In this document: positions 41,508 to 50,061 of the stretch, in pieces
How positions within the stretch are numbered: the stretch's first letter is position 1
Layout of the letters: each line of letters begins with the position of its first letter
NCBI RefSeq assembly: GCF_001941865.1
Contig: NZ_CP016162.1
Location: forward strand, 744,001 to 808,000
Direction: 5' to 3'
Source of the DNA: Pseudomonas alcaliphila JAB1
GTDB lineage: Bacteria; Pseudomonadota; Gammaproteobacteria; Pseudomonadales; Pseudomonadaceae
Length of the DNA stretch: 64,000 nt
The notes under the pieces: model-generated
What the model was told of the DNA's origin: nothing
Seen by the model: the letters and a program-made list of their open reading frames with translations, nothing else
The model's database searches: none
Translations under genes and position numbers: made by a program

Positions 41508-43295
41508 TCAACGACCTGCCTGGCGGTTGCTGGCCTGATCCAGGCGCCCTGCGAAGGTGGCGGCATTGACCTCACCTACGACACGCAGATCGAGCAATTC
41601 GTCACCATTGCCGGCGAACAACTGGATGGCAGGTGGGCCGAACAACTTGTAACGGTCCAGCAGGGCGCGCTGGGCGGCGTTGCTTTCGGTGATATCGAAG
41701 CGGATCAGGCGCCAGCCGGCCAGTTTGCTGCCTACTTCGGCATTGCCGAACACCTCGCGCTCGATGACCTTGCAGCTGATGCACCAGTCGGCGTACCAGT
41801 CCAGCAGTAGCGGTTGGCCGCCGGCTTTGGCCTCGGCCAGTGCGGCGTCCAGTTCGGCGGGGCTGCTCAGGGTTTGCCAGGCACCGCTCTTGGCGCTGCT
41901 CTGGCTGGCGCCGGCCTGCAACTGGCCGAGCGGTTTGAGCGGATCGGTCGCGCCCTGCAGGGCACCGACCCAGGCGGCCAGCGCGTAAACCAGCAGTGCC
42001 AGACCGGCGATCTGGCCGAGCTTCTGTCGATGCGTTTTGGGGCCGAACTCCAGCGCACCGAGGAATACCGCCGCGCCACCCGCCAGCAGGCCCCACAGGG
42101 CCAGACTGAGACTGCCCGGCAGTACGCGCTCGAGCAGCCACACCGAAACGGCCAGCAGCAGCACGCCGAAGGCATTGCGCACCGTGACCATCCAGGTGCC
42201 GGTTTTCGGCAGCAGCGCACCTCCGCCAACGGCGAACAGCACCAGCGGCGTACCCATACCGAGGCCGAGCGCGAGCAGCTTCAGGCCGCCGCCCAAGGCA
42301 TCGCCACTGGCGCTGATATAAAGCAGGGCACCGACCAGCGGCGCCGAAACGCAGGGGCTGACCAGCAGGCTGGAGAGTACGCCGAGCAGGGCTGCATTCA
42401 GATGCGAGCCGCCATGGGTTTTGCCTGCCAGGCGATCCAGAGGTTCACTGATGAAACGAGGCAGGCGCAGCTCGAACAGGCCGAACATGGCCAGCGCGAA
42501 GAAGGCGAAGAAGGCGGCGAAAGGCACTAATACCCAGGCCGATTGCAGGCGAGCCTGCAGATTGAGGCCCGCGCCGAACAGCCCCATCAGCGTGCCGAGA
42601 ATGGCGAAGCAGGCGGCCATCGGCAGGACATAAGCCAGTGACAGCGTCAGGCTGCGCAGGCCACCCAACTGGCCGCGCAGTACCACGCCGGAGAGTATCG
42701 GCAGCATCGGCAGCACGCAGGGGGTGAAGGTCAGTGCCAGACCGCCGAGGAAGAACAGCGCCAGCTCTTTCCAGTTCCAGCCTGTCGCGACCGGTGCCAC
42801 ATCACCGCTGGTGGCGGCAGGTATATCACCGATCTCGATGAACTCGGTTTCCGGCGGGTAGCACAGGCCCTTGTCGGCGCAGCCCTGATAGCCCACCTGC
42901 AGGCGCAGCGGGCGGTTATCCGGGTTGTCCAGCGGCACGCGGATATCCAGCACGCCGTAGTACACCTCGACATCGCCGAAGAATTCATCGTGCTTGGCTT
43001 CGCCTGCTGGCAATTGGGCGTCGCCGAGCACCAGATCCGCCGGTTCGACGCTGAAATTGAAGCGATGGCGATAGAGGTAGTAGCCCTCGGCCGCGACGAA
43101 GCGCACCGTCACTGCCTGTGCATCGCTGCTCACCAGGCTCAGCTTGAAGGCTTCGCGCACCGGCAGGAAATCGCTGCTGTTGTTCAGCGGTGCGCCAATC
43201 GGCGAGGCAGCAGGGCGCTGGTCGAAGAGGTTGGCGCTGGCGGGCAGGCTCAGGCAGAGCAGAAGCAGGGGAAGCAGCAGTCGACACAGTGACAT
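41508..43295 (-). CDS. dsbD: Thiol:disulfide interchange protein DsbD
   Basis: 595 residues from the ATG at 43295. Signal peptide (LLLPLLLLCLSLPASA), N-terminal DsbD-alpha domain with the cysteine pair in YQGCADKGLCYPP, eight membrane helices with one cysteine in TFTPCVLPMLP and one in LVSPCVSAPLVG, and a C-terminal thioredoxin domain with Cys505-Ile-Ser-Cys508. DsbD passes electrons from cytosolic thioredoxin to DsbC/DsbG and cytochrome c maturation. All six redox cysteines are present. Confidence 0.96.
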   Translation of the reverse strand: MSLCRLLLPLLLLCLSLPASANLFDQRPAASPIGAPLNNSSDFLPVREAFKLSLVSSDAQAVTVRFVAAEGYYLYRHRFNFSVEPADLVLGDAQLPAGEAKHDEFFGDVEVYYGVLDIRVPLDNPDNRPLRLQVGYQGCADKGLCYPPETEFIEIGDIPAATSGDVAPVATGWNWKELALFFLGGLALTFTPCVLPMLPILSGVVLRGQLGGLRSLTLSLAYVLPMAACFAILGTLMGLFGAGLNLQARLQSAWVLVPFAAFFAFFALAMFGLFELRLPRFISEPLDRLAGKTHGGSHLNAALLGVLSSLLVSPCVSAPLVGALLYISASGDALGGGLKLLALGLGMGTPLVLFAVGGGALLPKTGTWMVTVRNAFGVLLLAVSVWLLERVLPGSLSLALWGLLAGGAAVFLGALEFGPKTHRQKLGQIAGLALLVYALAAWVGALQGATDPLKPLGQLQAGASQSSAKSGAWQTLSSPAELDAALAEAKAGGQPLLLDWYADWCISCKVIEREVFGNAEVGSKLAGWRLIRFDITESNAAQRALLDRYKLFGPPAIQLFAGNGDELLDLRVVGEVNAATFAGRLDQASNRQAGR

Positions 43296-43463
43296 CGGGC
43301 GAATATCTCGGCGAAAGGTGGCAGCATGATACCGGAAAGCGCTCACCCGTATCGTCGTCGCCGCGCCGGGGCGTCGATTGCCGGGGATGAGCGGAACCTT
43401 GGAGGGGCCCGGCCTTGTCGAGTTCCTGCGCAGATCAAACCTGCGCTGCCGTGTCGCAGGCGC

Positions 43464-45428
43464 TTAGACGCGAAACGCCTGTACGGCGCTGTGCAACTGG
43501 CCACCCAAGTGCAGCAGGCGTTCACTCTCGCTGCGTCCGTTGGCGATCAGGCCGAGGTTGTCGTCGCCCAGTTGGTGGATGCGTTCGCCGTGTTCGCGAA
43601 TCTCGCTGACCGCATCGCTCTGCTGCGCGGTGGCCTCGGCGATGCGTCCGGCCATGCTGGCGATGGTGCGGATGGCGCTGACGATCTCGTCCAGCGCACC
43701 ATCGGCGGCTTCGGCCTTGCCTGCGGTCGCTTCGGCGTGTTCGACCTGCGCACGCATGGCCTGTACCGACTGGTGCGCAGCCTGTTGCAGGCGGCCGATC
43801 ACATCCTGGATTTCCGCCGTGGCGCTGCCGGTGCGTTGCGACAGTGAGCGCACCTCATCGGCGACCACGGCGAAACCGCGGCCGGCCTCGCCGGCGCGTG
43901 CGGCCTCGATGGCGGCGTTGAGGGCGAGCAGGTTGGTCTGTTCGGCGATGCCGCGAATCACCGTAAGCACGCTGCCGATGGTGGCGGTCTCGTCGGCCAG
44001 ACGTTCGATGGCCTGGGCGTTGCCCTGCACCTCGGTGACCAGGGCGTGCAGCCCTTCCAGGCTCTGGCCGATGACCTGCTGGCCCTGGGCCAGGGCGCGG
44101 TCGGCGTCGCGGCTGGCGTCGGCGGTCTGGCTGGCGTCCTGGGCGACCTGGCCGATGGTCGCTTCCAGCTCGCTCAATGCGTCGCGGATCAGGGCGGTAT
44201 CGCCGGCCTGGCGTTCGGCTCCGCCGTGCAGGCCGGCGCTGAGGTCGGCCAGGGTGCGACTGGAGCCGGCGACATGCTCGGCGTGGCCGCGGATGCTGGC
44301 AACCAACTCCACCAGATAGCGGCGCAGGTGATTGAGCGAATCTTCGATATCGCGCAGCTCGCGGGTGCGGGCATTGATGCTGATCGGCGTCGCGAAATCA
44401 CCTTTGGCCCACTGCGACAGCGCCGGTACCAGGCGCTCGAGCACCTGTGACAGGCGCCGCTGGATACGATCGATGAGCAGGGCGATCAGCAGGATCAGGC
44501 CGATCATCAGGCCTTGAATCAGCCGGACCTCGCCCTGGATGCGCGCGTATTCGCCTTTTACCAGGGGTTCCAGCGCCGCCAGTGCCTGTTGCACCTGGGT
44601 CACGCGTTCGGTGGTGGTCACGGCCAGTTGCTGACGTTGCTCGACCAGCTCGCGGGTGCGCTGCAGTTCGCTGGGGTAGCGGCGTACCAGGGTGCTCAGT
44701 TCGCGTTTCAGCTCGATGCCACGATCCTGCGCCTGTTGCTCCTGCTGTGTGTCATCCAGGCCTAACAGTGCGGCGAAACCGACGCTGGCAGAGCTGTCGG
44801 CCTGCTGCACGCCGAGTAGCGGCAACTTATCCAGCGCCTCTGCCTGTTGAGCAAGAGCCTTGAGTTCGCGTTCGACGTCGCCGAGCAGCTCACTACGACC
44901 CTGGCTGGTGAAGCGTTCGCGGGCGTGGGCCAGCTTCAGCAGGCGCGAACCGGCTTCCTGCAGTGGTTTGCGGTAGTCACCGGCGGCGGGGCTGCTGGCA
45001 TCTGCGACGTACTGGGTCAGTTGTTCCAGCGCGGCGAGCATCTCGCGTTCGGCCTGCAACAGCAGCCCCTGCGGATCACCGGCCAGTTTGCCGGCCGCCA
45101 GCAGCTGATTGGCGCTGAAGTCGCGCAGTTGCTCAAGGCTTGGGCGCAGCTCGGTGGTCAATTGTTGTGGCAGTTGTTCGAGGGCTTCGTCGAAGGCGTC
45201 GATGGCCTGGGTCGCACTGCTGTGTTGCACCGCGTTGCCACTGGCCAGATAGGCCTGAATGTTGTCGGCCACCTCGCGCTGGAACTGCTGGGACAGCGTC
45301 AGGTAGCGCTCCATCAGTTGCACCGGTTGCTGCAACGCGCGCTGCGACCACCAGAGCGTCGCCGCCAGCGCAACGCAGACGGTGACCAGCAGCAGGGTGT
45401 TTAGGTTGGTGAGCAGCTTGAGGCGCAT
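43464..45428 (-). CDS. ctpL: Methyl-accepting chemotaxis protein, CtpL-like
   Basis: 654 residues. Short cytosolic start, membrane helix 1 (about 7-28), a large periplasmic helical sensor domain (about 30-300), membrane helix 2 (about 303-322), HAMP, and a signalling domain with the near-invariant hairpin tip [19 protein letters not shown] and [18 protein letters not shown]. Position and shape match P. aeruginosa CtpL (PA4844), which mediates taxis to low phosphate, hence the symbol. Ligand identity here is inferred. gcbA lies upstream (96-base gap). Confidence 0.9.
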   Translation of the reverse strand: MRLKLLTNLNTLLLVTVCVALAATLWWSQRALQQPVQLMERYLTLSQQFQREVADNIQAYLASGNAVQHSSATQAIDAFDEALEQLPQQLTTELRPSLEQLRDFSANQLLAAGKLAGDPQGLLLQAEREMLAALEQLTQYVADASSPAAGDYRKPLQEAGSRLLKLAHARERFTSQGRSELLGDVERELKALAQQAEALDKLPLLGVQQADSSASVGFAALLGLDDTQQEQQAQDRGIELKRELSTLVRRYPSELQRTRELVEQRQQLAVTTTERVTQVQQALAALEPLVKGEYARIQGEVRLIQGLMIGLILLIALLIDRIQRRLSQVLERLVPALSQWAKGDFATPISINARTRELRDIEDSLNHLRRYLVELVASIRGHAEHVAGSSRTLADLSAGLHGGAERQAGDTALIRDALSELEATIGQVAQDASQTADASRDADRALAQGQQVIGQSLEGLHALVTEVQGNAQAIERLADETATIGSVLTVIRGIAEQTNLLALNAAIEAARAGEAGRGFAVVADEVRSLSQRTGSATAEIQDVIGRLQQAAHQSVQAMRAQVEHAEATAGKAEAADGALDEIVSAIRTIASMAGRIAEATAQQSDAVSEIREHGERIHQLGDDNLGLIANGRSESERLLHLGGQLHSAVQAFRV

Positions 45429-45524
45429 GACGGGCTCGATCGACGACTGAACGATGCCCGCGAGCTTATTGCGGTTTGGTTACAGGCTGATGACGCTGTG
45501 AGCTGCGTCACGCTCTGCGGCGAG

Positions 45525-47138
45525 TCATTCGCTGCTGTACAGCTCCACCCGGTTACGACCGCCGTGCTTGGCCTTGTACAGCGCTTCGTCTGCGCGCTTG
45601 GACAGTGCGTTGCCGTCCAGGCCCGGTTGCAGCATGGCGATGCCGCAGCTGAAGGTGCAGGACAGGTCCTGCGGCTGGGCCGGGTAGTGGATTTCGGCGA
45701 AGCGCTGGCGAATCTCCTCCAGCACCTTGAGCGCCGATTGCTCGTTGGTATCGGGCAGTACCACGGCGAATTCCTCGCCACCGTAGCGGCCGATGTGGTC
45801 AGTTTTGCGCAGGCGCTGCTTGAGGAACAGCGCTAGGCTCTTGATCACGCGGTCGCCCATGGGGTGGCCATAGGTGTCGTTGACCTTCTTGAAGTGGTCG
45901 ATGTCGAGCATGGCGAAGGCCAGCGGCTGCTCGTCGCGACGGGCGCGAAAGCAGGCGTCTTCGAGCAGCTGCAGGGTATGGGTGTGGTTGTACAGGCCGG
46001 TCAGGCTGTCACGCACCATGCGCGCCTTGAGGTTGCGCGCACGGGCCGCGCGGTTGCGCACGGTGGCGATCAGATGGCGTGGCTTGATCGGTTTGGTGAG
46101 GAAGTCGTCGCCGCCCTCGCTCATGGCGTCGAGCTGCTTGTCCAGGTCGTCCTCGGCCGACAGATAGATGATCGGAACGCTGACGTAACGGTCGTTGTGG
46201 CGGATCACCTTGGCCAGTTCGGTGCCGTTGCAGTCGGGCATGTACATGTCGAGGATGATCAGGTCCGGCTGGAATTCGGCCAGCGCGTCCATCGCCTGGA
46301 TCGGCTCGGTCAGGGTGTGGGTGAGAATGCCGGCGCTGTTGAGCACGCGCTCGGTATGGGTTGCCTGGGCCTTGGAGTCGTCGACGATCAGCACCTTGTA
46401 CGGGTCGTATTGGGCGACATGAGTCAGCATCTCGATGCGTTCGAGCAGGCTGGAGGCGTCCAATGATCCGGTGAAGAACTCCTGGCCGCCGGCGCGTACC
46501 GCGGCAAGACGGGTCGGAGTATCGGTGTCGCAATGGCTGAAGAACAGCAGAGGAATCTTCTGCTCCAGACCCTCTTGCACCGAGTTGGCAAGTTCCAGGC
46601 CGGCGCCGGCGAAATCGACGTCCATGACGATGGCAGCCGGGTGGCGCTCGCTGATGGCGGCGCGGAAGGCGAGCTCATCACCCAGGGCCTGCGCCGCCAG
46701 GCCGAAGAAATCCAGTTGCTGGGCCAGGTGTTCGGCGCGCTGGGTATCCTGCAGAGCCAGGTACACCGGCTTGCGCAGCGGCGGCAGGAAGGTCTGTTCG
46801 AAGGCATCGCTATGGCGCAGGCCGGTACGCGAAAGACGTTGCATGGCCTGATTGAGCCGGGCGATCAGGGTACTGTTGAGACGCCCACGGTTTTCCACGA
46901 CGTCGTCGAGGCTGGCACCGATGTTTTGCGCCAGTTGCGCATGTTCGATCTGCTCGAAACGCTCGGCGTAACGCAGCAGGCGCAGGTTGGCCTCGGTCAG
47001 CTCAGCCATGCCGGCATCGTTCCATTCGCTGCGTTGCAGGCGTTGCCAGACTTCCAGCACCTGGCGTGCCTGGTGAATCACGCGCTGGGCGAAATGATGC
47101 TTGAGGCGATCGCGACTGGGATCCAGGTGCTCGGTCAT
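45525..47138 (-). CDS. gcbA: Diguanylate cyclase with two receiver-like domains
   Basis: 537 residues. An N-terminal helical region (about 1-120), a degenerate receiver (about 125-240), a full receiver (about 247-365: VLIVDDSKAQ, LIILDMYMPDCNG, LTKPIKP) and a GGDEF domain with GGEEF at 453-457. The allosteric I-site RKTD lies at 444-447, five residues before it. It makes c-di-GMP. The order matches PA4843, known as GcbA/AdcA in pseudomonads. A striking pair of inverted repeats lies in the divergent promoter region upstream. Confidence 0.92.
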   Translation of the reverse strand: MTEHLDPSRDRLKHHFAQRVIHQARQVLEVWQRLQRSEWNDAGMAELTEANLRLLRYAERFEQIEHAQLAQNIGASLDDVVENRGRLNSTLIARLNQAMQRLSRTGLRHSDAFEQTFLPPLRKPVYLALQDTQRAEHLAQQLDFFGLAAQALGDELAFRAAISERHPAAIVMDVDFAGAGLELANSVQEGLEQKIPLLFFSHCDTDTPTRLAAVRAGGQEFFTGSLDASSLLERIEMLTHVAQYDPYKVLIVDDSKAQATHTERVLNSAGILTHTLTEPIQAMDALAEFQPDLIILDMYMPDCNGTELAKVIRHNDRYVSVPIIYLSAEDDLDKQLDAMSEGGDDFLTKPIKPRHLIATVRNRAARARNLKARMVRDSLTGLYNHTHTLQLLEDACFRARRDEQPLAFAMLDIDHFKKVNDTYGHPMGDRVIKSLALFLKQRLRKTDHIGRYGGEEFAVVLPDTNEQSALKVLEEIRQRFAEIHYPAQPQDLSCTFSCGIAMLQPGLDGNALSKRADEALYKAKHGGRNRVELYSSE

Positions 47139-47230
47139 GGGCCGACTTCTATAGGTGGTTAAGTCAGTGGTGGCTTGATGCTATCACCTGCTGGAGGCGC
47201 TGACATTGCCGTCGATCAATTGGCGTCGGT

Positions 47231-47281
47231 ATTTCTGTCGAATAAGCGACAGAAATGTAGTTTTCTCTTACCAGCGGTAAG
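47231..47281. promoter_or_regulatory. Two inverted repeats in the gcbA/DUF2333 divergent promoter
   Basis: ATTTCTGTCG-AATAAG-CGACAGAAAT (47231-47256, exact 10-base arms) and CTTACC-AGC-GGTAAG (47267-47281). The inner GTCGAATAAGCGAC agrees with the FleQ consensus GTCAATAAATTGAC at 9 of 14 positions. A TATAGT -10-like box for the DUF2333 gene lies at 47320-47325. Confidence 0.5.
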
Positions 47282-47395
47282 TTTGCCCCTCTGCCCTGCG
47301 TTTTGCTGTGGGCTTGCCTTATAGTGCGTAGCAGGTCGCAACCCGTTGGTCGGGTTGTGGTCGAACACTCGAATTCGCTTGAAAAGGACACTGCC

Positions 47396-48457
47396 ATGCT
47401 GGACTGGAAGAATCGCGCGACGAACTCGCTAGACGGCGCCGCCAAGACCTCAGGGGGCGGTCGCAGTGGCGGCAGCCTGATTGCCCGAGCTCTGGGCGGC
47501 CTGATCGGTGTCTATCTGCTGATCGCCCTGGTGGTCGGCTGGTACTGGAGTCAGGAACCGTCTGCCTTCCAGGTCCAGCAGCATGCGCAGAATTCGGCGC
47601 AGCAGGCGCAACGGCAGATGGTCATCGGTTACACCTCGGTGGAAACCCTCAAGCAGGTCGCCAGCACGCTGCTCGACAAGCCGGGCGGCTATCTGTCCAA
47701 CGATCTTGCGCCACCCGGTCTGTGGCTGGACAACATGCCGAGCTGGGAATACGGCGTGCTGGTGCAGGTACGCGATTTCTCGCGTGCGCTGCGCAAGGAC
47801 TTCGCCCGTTCGCAGTCGCAGTCCACCGAGGACCCGGACCTGGCCAAGGCCGAGCCGCGTTTTCACTTCGACAACAAGAGCTGGGCGTTGCCGGCGTCCG
47901 AGTCCGAGTATCGCGAGGGCATCAAGTCGCTGGACCGCTACCTCGCTCGTCTGGCCGACCCGGCGCAGAGAAACGCGCAGTTCTATGCGCGTGCCGACAA
48001 TCTCAATAACTGGCTGGGTGATGCCGGCACACGTCTTGGCTCGCTGTCCCAGCGCCTGTCCGCCAGCGTGGGTCAGGTGCGCCTGAACGAGAAACTGCAG
48101 GTCGGCGACGATGCCGAAGAGTCCGGGCTGATTGGTGAAGGCGGCGTTTACGAGACGCCCTGGCTGCAGATCGATAACGTGTTCTACGAGGCTCGCGGCC
48201 AGGCCTGGGCGCTGGCTCATCTGCTACGCGCCATCGAGGTGGACTTCGCCGACGTGCTGGCGAAAAAGAACGCCACTGTCAGCGTGCGTCAGATCATTCG
48301 TGAGCTGGAGGCAGCGCAGGCCACCCTGTGGAGCCCGATGATCCTCAACGGCAGCGGTTACGGTGTTCTGGCCAACCACTCGCTGGTGATGGCCAACTAC
48401 ATCTCCCGTGCCAACGCCGGCATGATCGATCTGCGTCAGTTACTGAGCCAGGGTTGA
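47396..48457 (+). CDS. DUF2333 family membrane-anchored protein
   Basis: 353 residues from the ATG at 47396 (MLDWKNRATNSLDG). One membrane helix near residues 35-57 (LGGLIGVYLLIALVVGWYW), then a mostly helical, soluble domain on the periplasmic side. DUF2333 is common in Pseudomonas and marine gammaproteobacteria; no function is known. Its stop overlaps the Nudix start (TGATG), so the two are translationally coupled. Confidence 0.88.
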   Translation: MLDWKNRATNSLDGAAKTSGGGRSGGSLIARALGGLIGVYLLIALVVGWYWSQEPSAFQVQQHAQNSAQQAQRQMVIGYTSVETLKQVASTLLDKPGGYLSNDLAPPGLWLDNMPSWEYGVLVQVRDFSRALRKDFARSQSQSTEDPDLAKAEPRFHFDNKSWALPASESEYREGIKSLDRYLARLADPAQRNAQFYARADNLNNWLGDAGTRLGSLSQRLSASVGQVRLNEKLQVGDDAEESGLIGEGGVYETPWLQIDNVFYEARGQAWALAHLLRAIEVDFADVLAKKNATVSVRQIIRELEAAQATLWSPMILNGSGYGVLANHSLVMANYISRANAGMIDLRQLLSQG

Positions 48458-48993
48458 TGGTCGCTATCTCGGCGGCGGAGGCGGCGCATCGCGCCGCTTC
48501 CGATCAGGAGCGGGTGGCCTGGGTCGATGAACATGATCAGCCACTGGGCGGTGTTTCCCGGTCCGAAATGCGCGAGCGCCGGCTGATCGGGCGCGGTACC
48601 TACATTTTATTGTTCAACACTGCCGGACTGCTGTGCGTGCACCGGCGCACCCTGAGCAAGGCGCTGTATCCTGGCTATTGGGACGTGGCGGCCGGCGGCA
48701 TGGTGCTCGAAGGCGAAGACTATCGACTCTCCGCCGAGCGTGAGTTAGCCGAGGAGTTGGGCATCGTCGATGCCGAGTTGGTCGAGCATGCGCACTTTCT
48801 CTATGACGCCCCGGAAAGCCGCCTGTGGTGCATGGCCTACTCGGCGGTGTCTGACGCGCCACTGGTGCTGCAGCCAGAGGAGGTGCTGGAGGCGCGCTTC
48901 ATCAGCATCGAGCAAGCGCTGGAAGAAACTCACCGCTTGCCCTATTGCCCGGATTCATTGGCGGCGCTGCAGCGCTATATGAACAGGCCATAA
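48457..48993 (+). CDS. Nudix hydrolase
   Basis: 178 residues from the ATG at 48457. A perfect Nudix box at residues 81-103 (G-x5-E-x7-REL-x-EELGI). The N-terminal VDEHDQPLGGVSRSEMRERRLIGRGTY resembles the IDI-like/YfcD group of Nudix enzymes. It hydrolyses a nucleoside-diphosphate-linked compound of unknown identity. Translationally coupled to the DUF2333 gene. Confidence 0.92.
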   Translation: MVAISAAEAAHRAASDQERVAWVDEHDQPLGGVSRSEMRERRLIGRGTYILLFNTAGLLCVHRRTLSKALYPGYWDVAAGGMVLEGEDYRLSAERELAEELGIVDAELVEHAHFLYDAPESRLWCMAYSAVSDAPLVLQPEEVLEARFISIEQALEETHRLPYCPDSLAALQRYMNRP

Positions 48994-49020
48994 ACAGGCC
49001 GCTTGCGGCTAGCTGATGTC

Positions 49021-49112
49021 CCTCTCCCATTTATGGGAGACGACTGCATGGATGCAGGAGGTAGGGCGACGCAGGATGCCCAAGCCGAGGGTGCCCGAAG
49101 GGCGGGAGAGGG
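49021..49112. repeat. Family D palindrome with internal insertion
   Basis: CCTCTCCC-ATTTAT-GGGAGA hairpin, then about 65 bases beginning CGACTGCATGGATGCAGG, then the closing GGGAGAGGG. The same plan as at 16561 and 60050, with the tail displaced. Confidence 0.7.
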
Positions 49113-49150
49113 TGGTTGTGTCGGCACCTGTATTTCGTCGAGCTTAGCTC

Positions 49151-49205
49151 GTAGGGTGCGCCTTCACCTCGAATAGGGGCCCTTGGCGCGTACCGCCCAC
49201 CCTAC
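49151..49205. repeat. Family F palindrome
   Basis: GTAGGGTGCGCC at the left and its partner CCCACCCTAC at the right, around 30 bases. Together with the family D copy and the promoter below it fills most of the 432-base gap 48994-49425; no further gene was seen there. Confidence 0.65.
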
Positions 49206-49284
49206 GGCGTCGCGGATTCCGAGCGCACCGTGCGCGATGGCGAACGGCGTCGCCAAAGTGCCGCACAATGACGCAAATTTGGTC

Positions 49285-49313
49285 TTAGCAAGTCTGGCCT
49301 TTGCCGTTACACT
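49285..49313 (+). promoter_or_regulatory. Possible sigma-70 promoter of the eIF1-like gene
   Basis: TTAGCA, 17 bases, TACACT, about 110 bases upstream of the GTG start. A fair but not strong match. Confidence 0.4.
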
Positions 49314-49425
49314 GCGCGGCCTTTTCGGCGGACGTCTGTTCGCTTGCGCTGCCCCTGCCTGAGTGGGGCTTCGCGGCTGAACCCGTTCAGCCAGTCGCTA
49401 TCCTGACCCCTACGAGGACAAGCCG

Positions 49426-49797
49426 GTGGTCAAGAAAGCCTCTTCATTTGCCGCCCTGAGCGGTCTCGTCTATTCCACCGATGGCGGTCGCCATTGCCCG
49501 GATTGCAACCAGGCGGTGGATGCCTGCATCTGCAAACAGACACGCATTCCCGATGGCGACGGTATTGCCCGTGTGCGCCGTGAGACCAAGGGCCGTGGCG
49601 GCAAGACCGTCACCACCGTCAGCGGCGTGCCGCTGGCCGAGGAGCCGCTCAAGGAGCTTGCCAGCGCCTTGAAGAAACGCTGTGGCACCGGCGGCGCACT
49701 CAAGGACGGGGTGATCGAGATTCAGGGTGATCACGTCGATCTGTTGTTGGCCGAGCTGAGCAAGCGCGGGTTTACCGCGAAGAAGTCCGGCGGCTGA
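49426..49797 (+). CDS. yciH: eIF1/SUI1-like translation factor (YciH type)
   Basis: 123 residues from the GTG at 49426 with GAGG upstream. The N-terminus has CPDC-x8-CIC, a possible zinc site. The C-terminal half is the SUI1 fold: RRETKGRGGKTVTTVSGVP, LAEEPLKELASALKKRCGTGGALKDGVIEIQGDH. Bacterial YciH has been proposed to influence initiation fidelity on the ribosome; the role in Pseudomonas is unclear. A family H element begins at its stop codon. Confidence 0.92.
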   Translation: MVKKASSFAALSGLVYSTDGGRHCPDCNQAVDACICKQTRIPDGDGIARVRRETKGRGGKTVTTVSGVPLAEEPLKELASALKKRCGTGGALKDGVIEIQGDHVDLLLAELSKRGFTAKKSGG

Positions 49798-49940
49798 AGG
49801 GCGCCTCTAAAAACGTAGGCGAGACAGCCAGCGCAAGGCAAAAACAGGCGAGAAAGCGCAGTTTACGAGCAGTAAATGAGCATTTTGAGGCTGTTTTTAA
49901 CGCGGCGATGGCAACGCAGGTAGTTTTTAGAGGTGCCCTT
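49797..49940. repeat. Family H element (144 bp) at the yciH stop codon
   Basis: Outer arms AAGGGCGCCTCTAAAAAC and GTTTTTAGAGGTGCCCTT pair with each other. The core GGCAAAAAC, CAGTTTACGAGCAGTAAATG, AGCAT and TGTTTTTAACGC matches the copies at 31568 and 38825, but in the opposite orientation relative to the upstream gene. Confidence 0.8.
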
Positions 49941-50061
49941 GGCGTCCTTTTCTAAACTTGGATGACGCTCATACGGTCAACCGCCGAGCAAATGTCATCT
50001 TGCTTTCATAATTTCTAAACTGGCCGCCAGCAAGGTCAGGCTTTTCTCATGGGAGAACCCG

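Noticed and set aside
49797..49940. Family H element as an integron attC site
   Set aside because: The outer arms differ between copies and lack the paired GTTRRRY/RYYYAAC core sites; no integrase or gene cassette is nearby.
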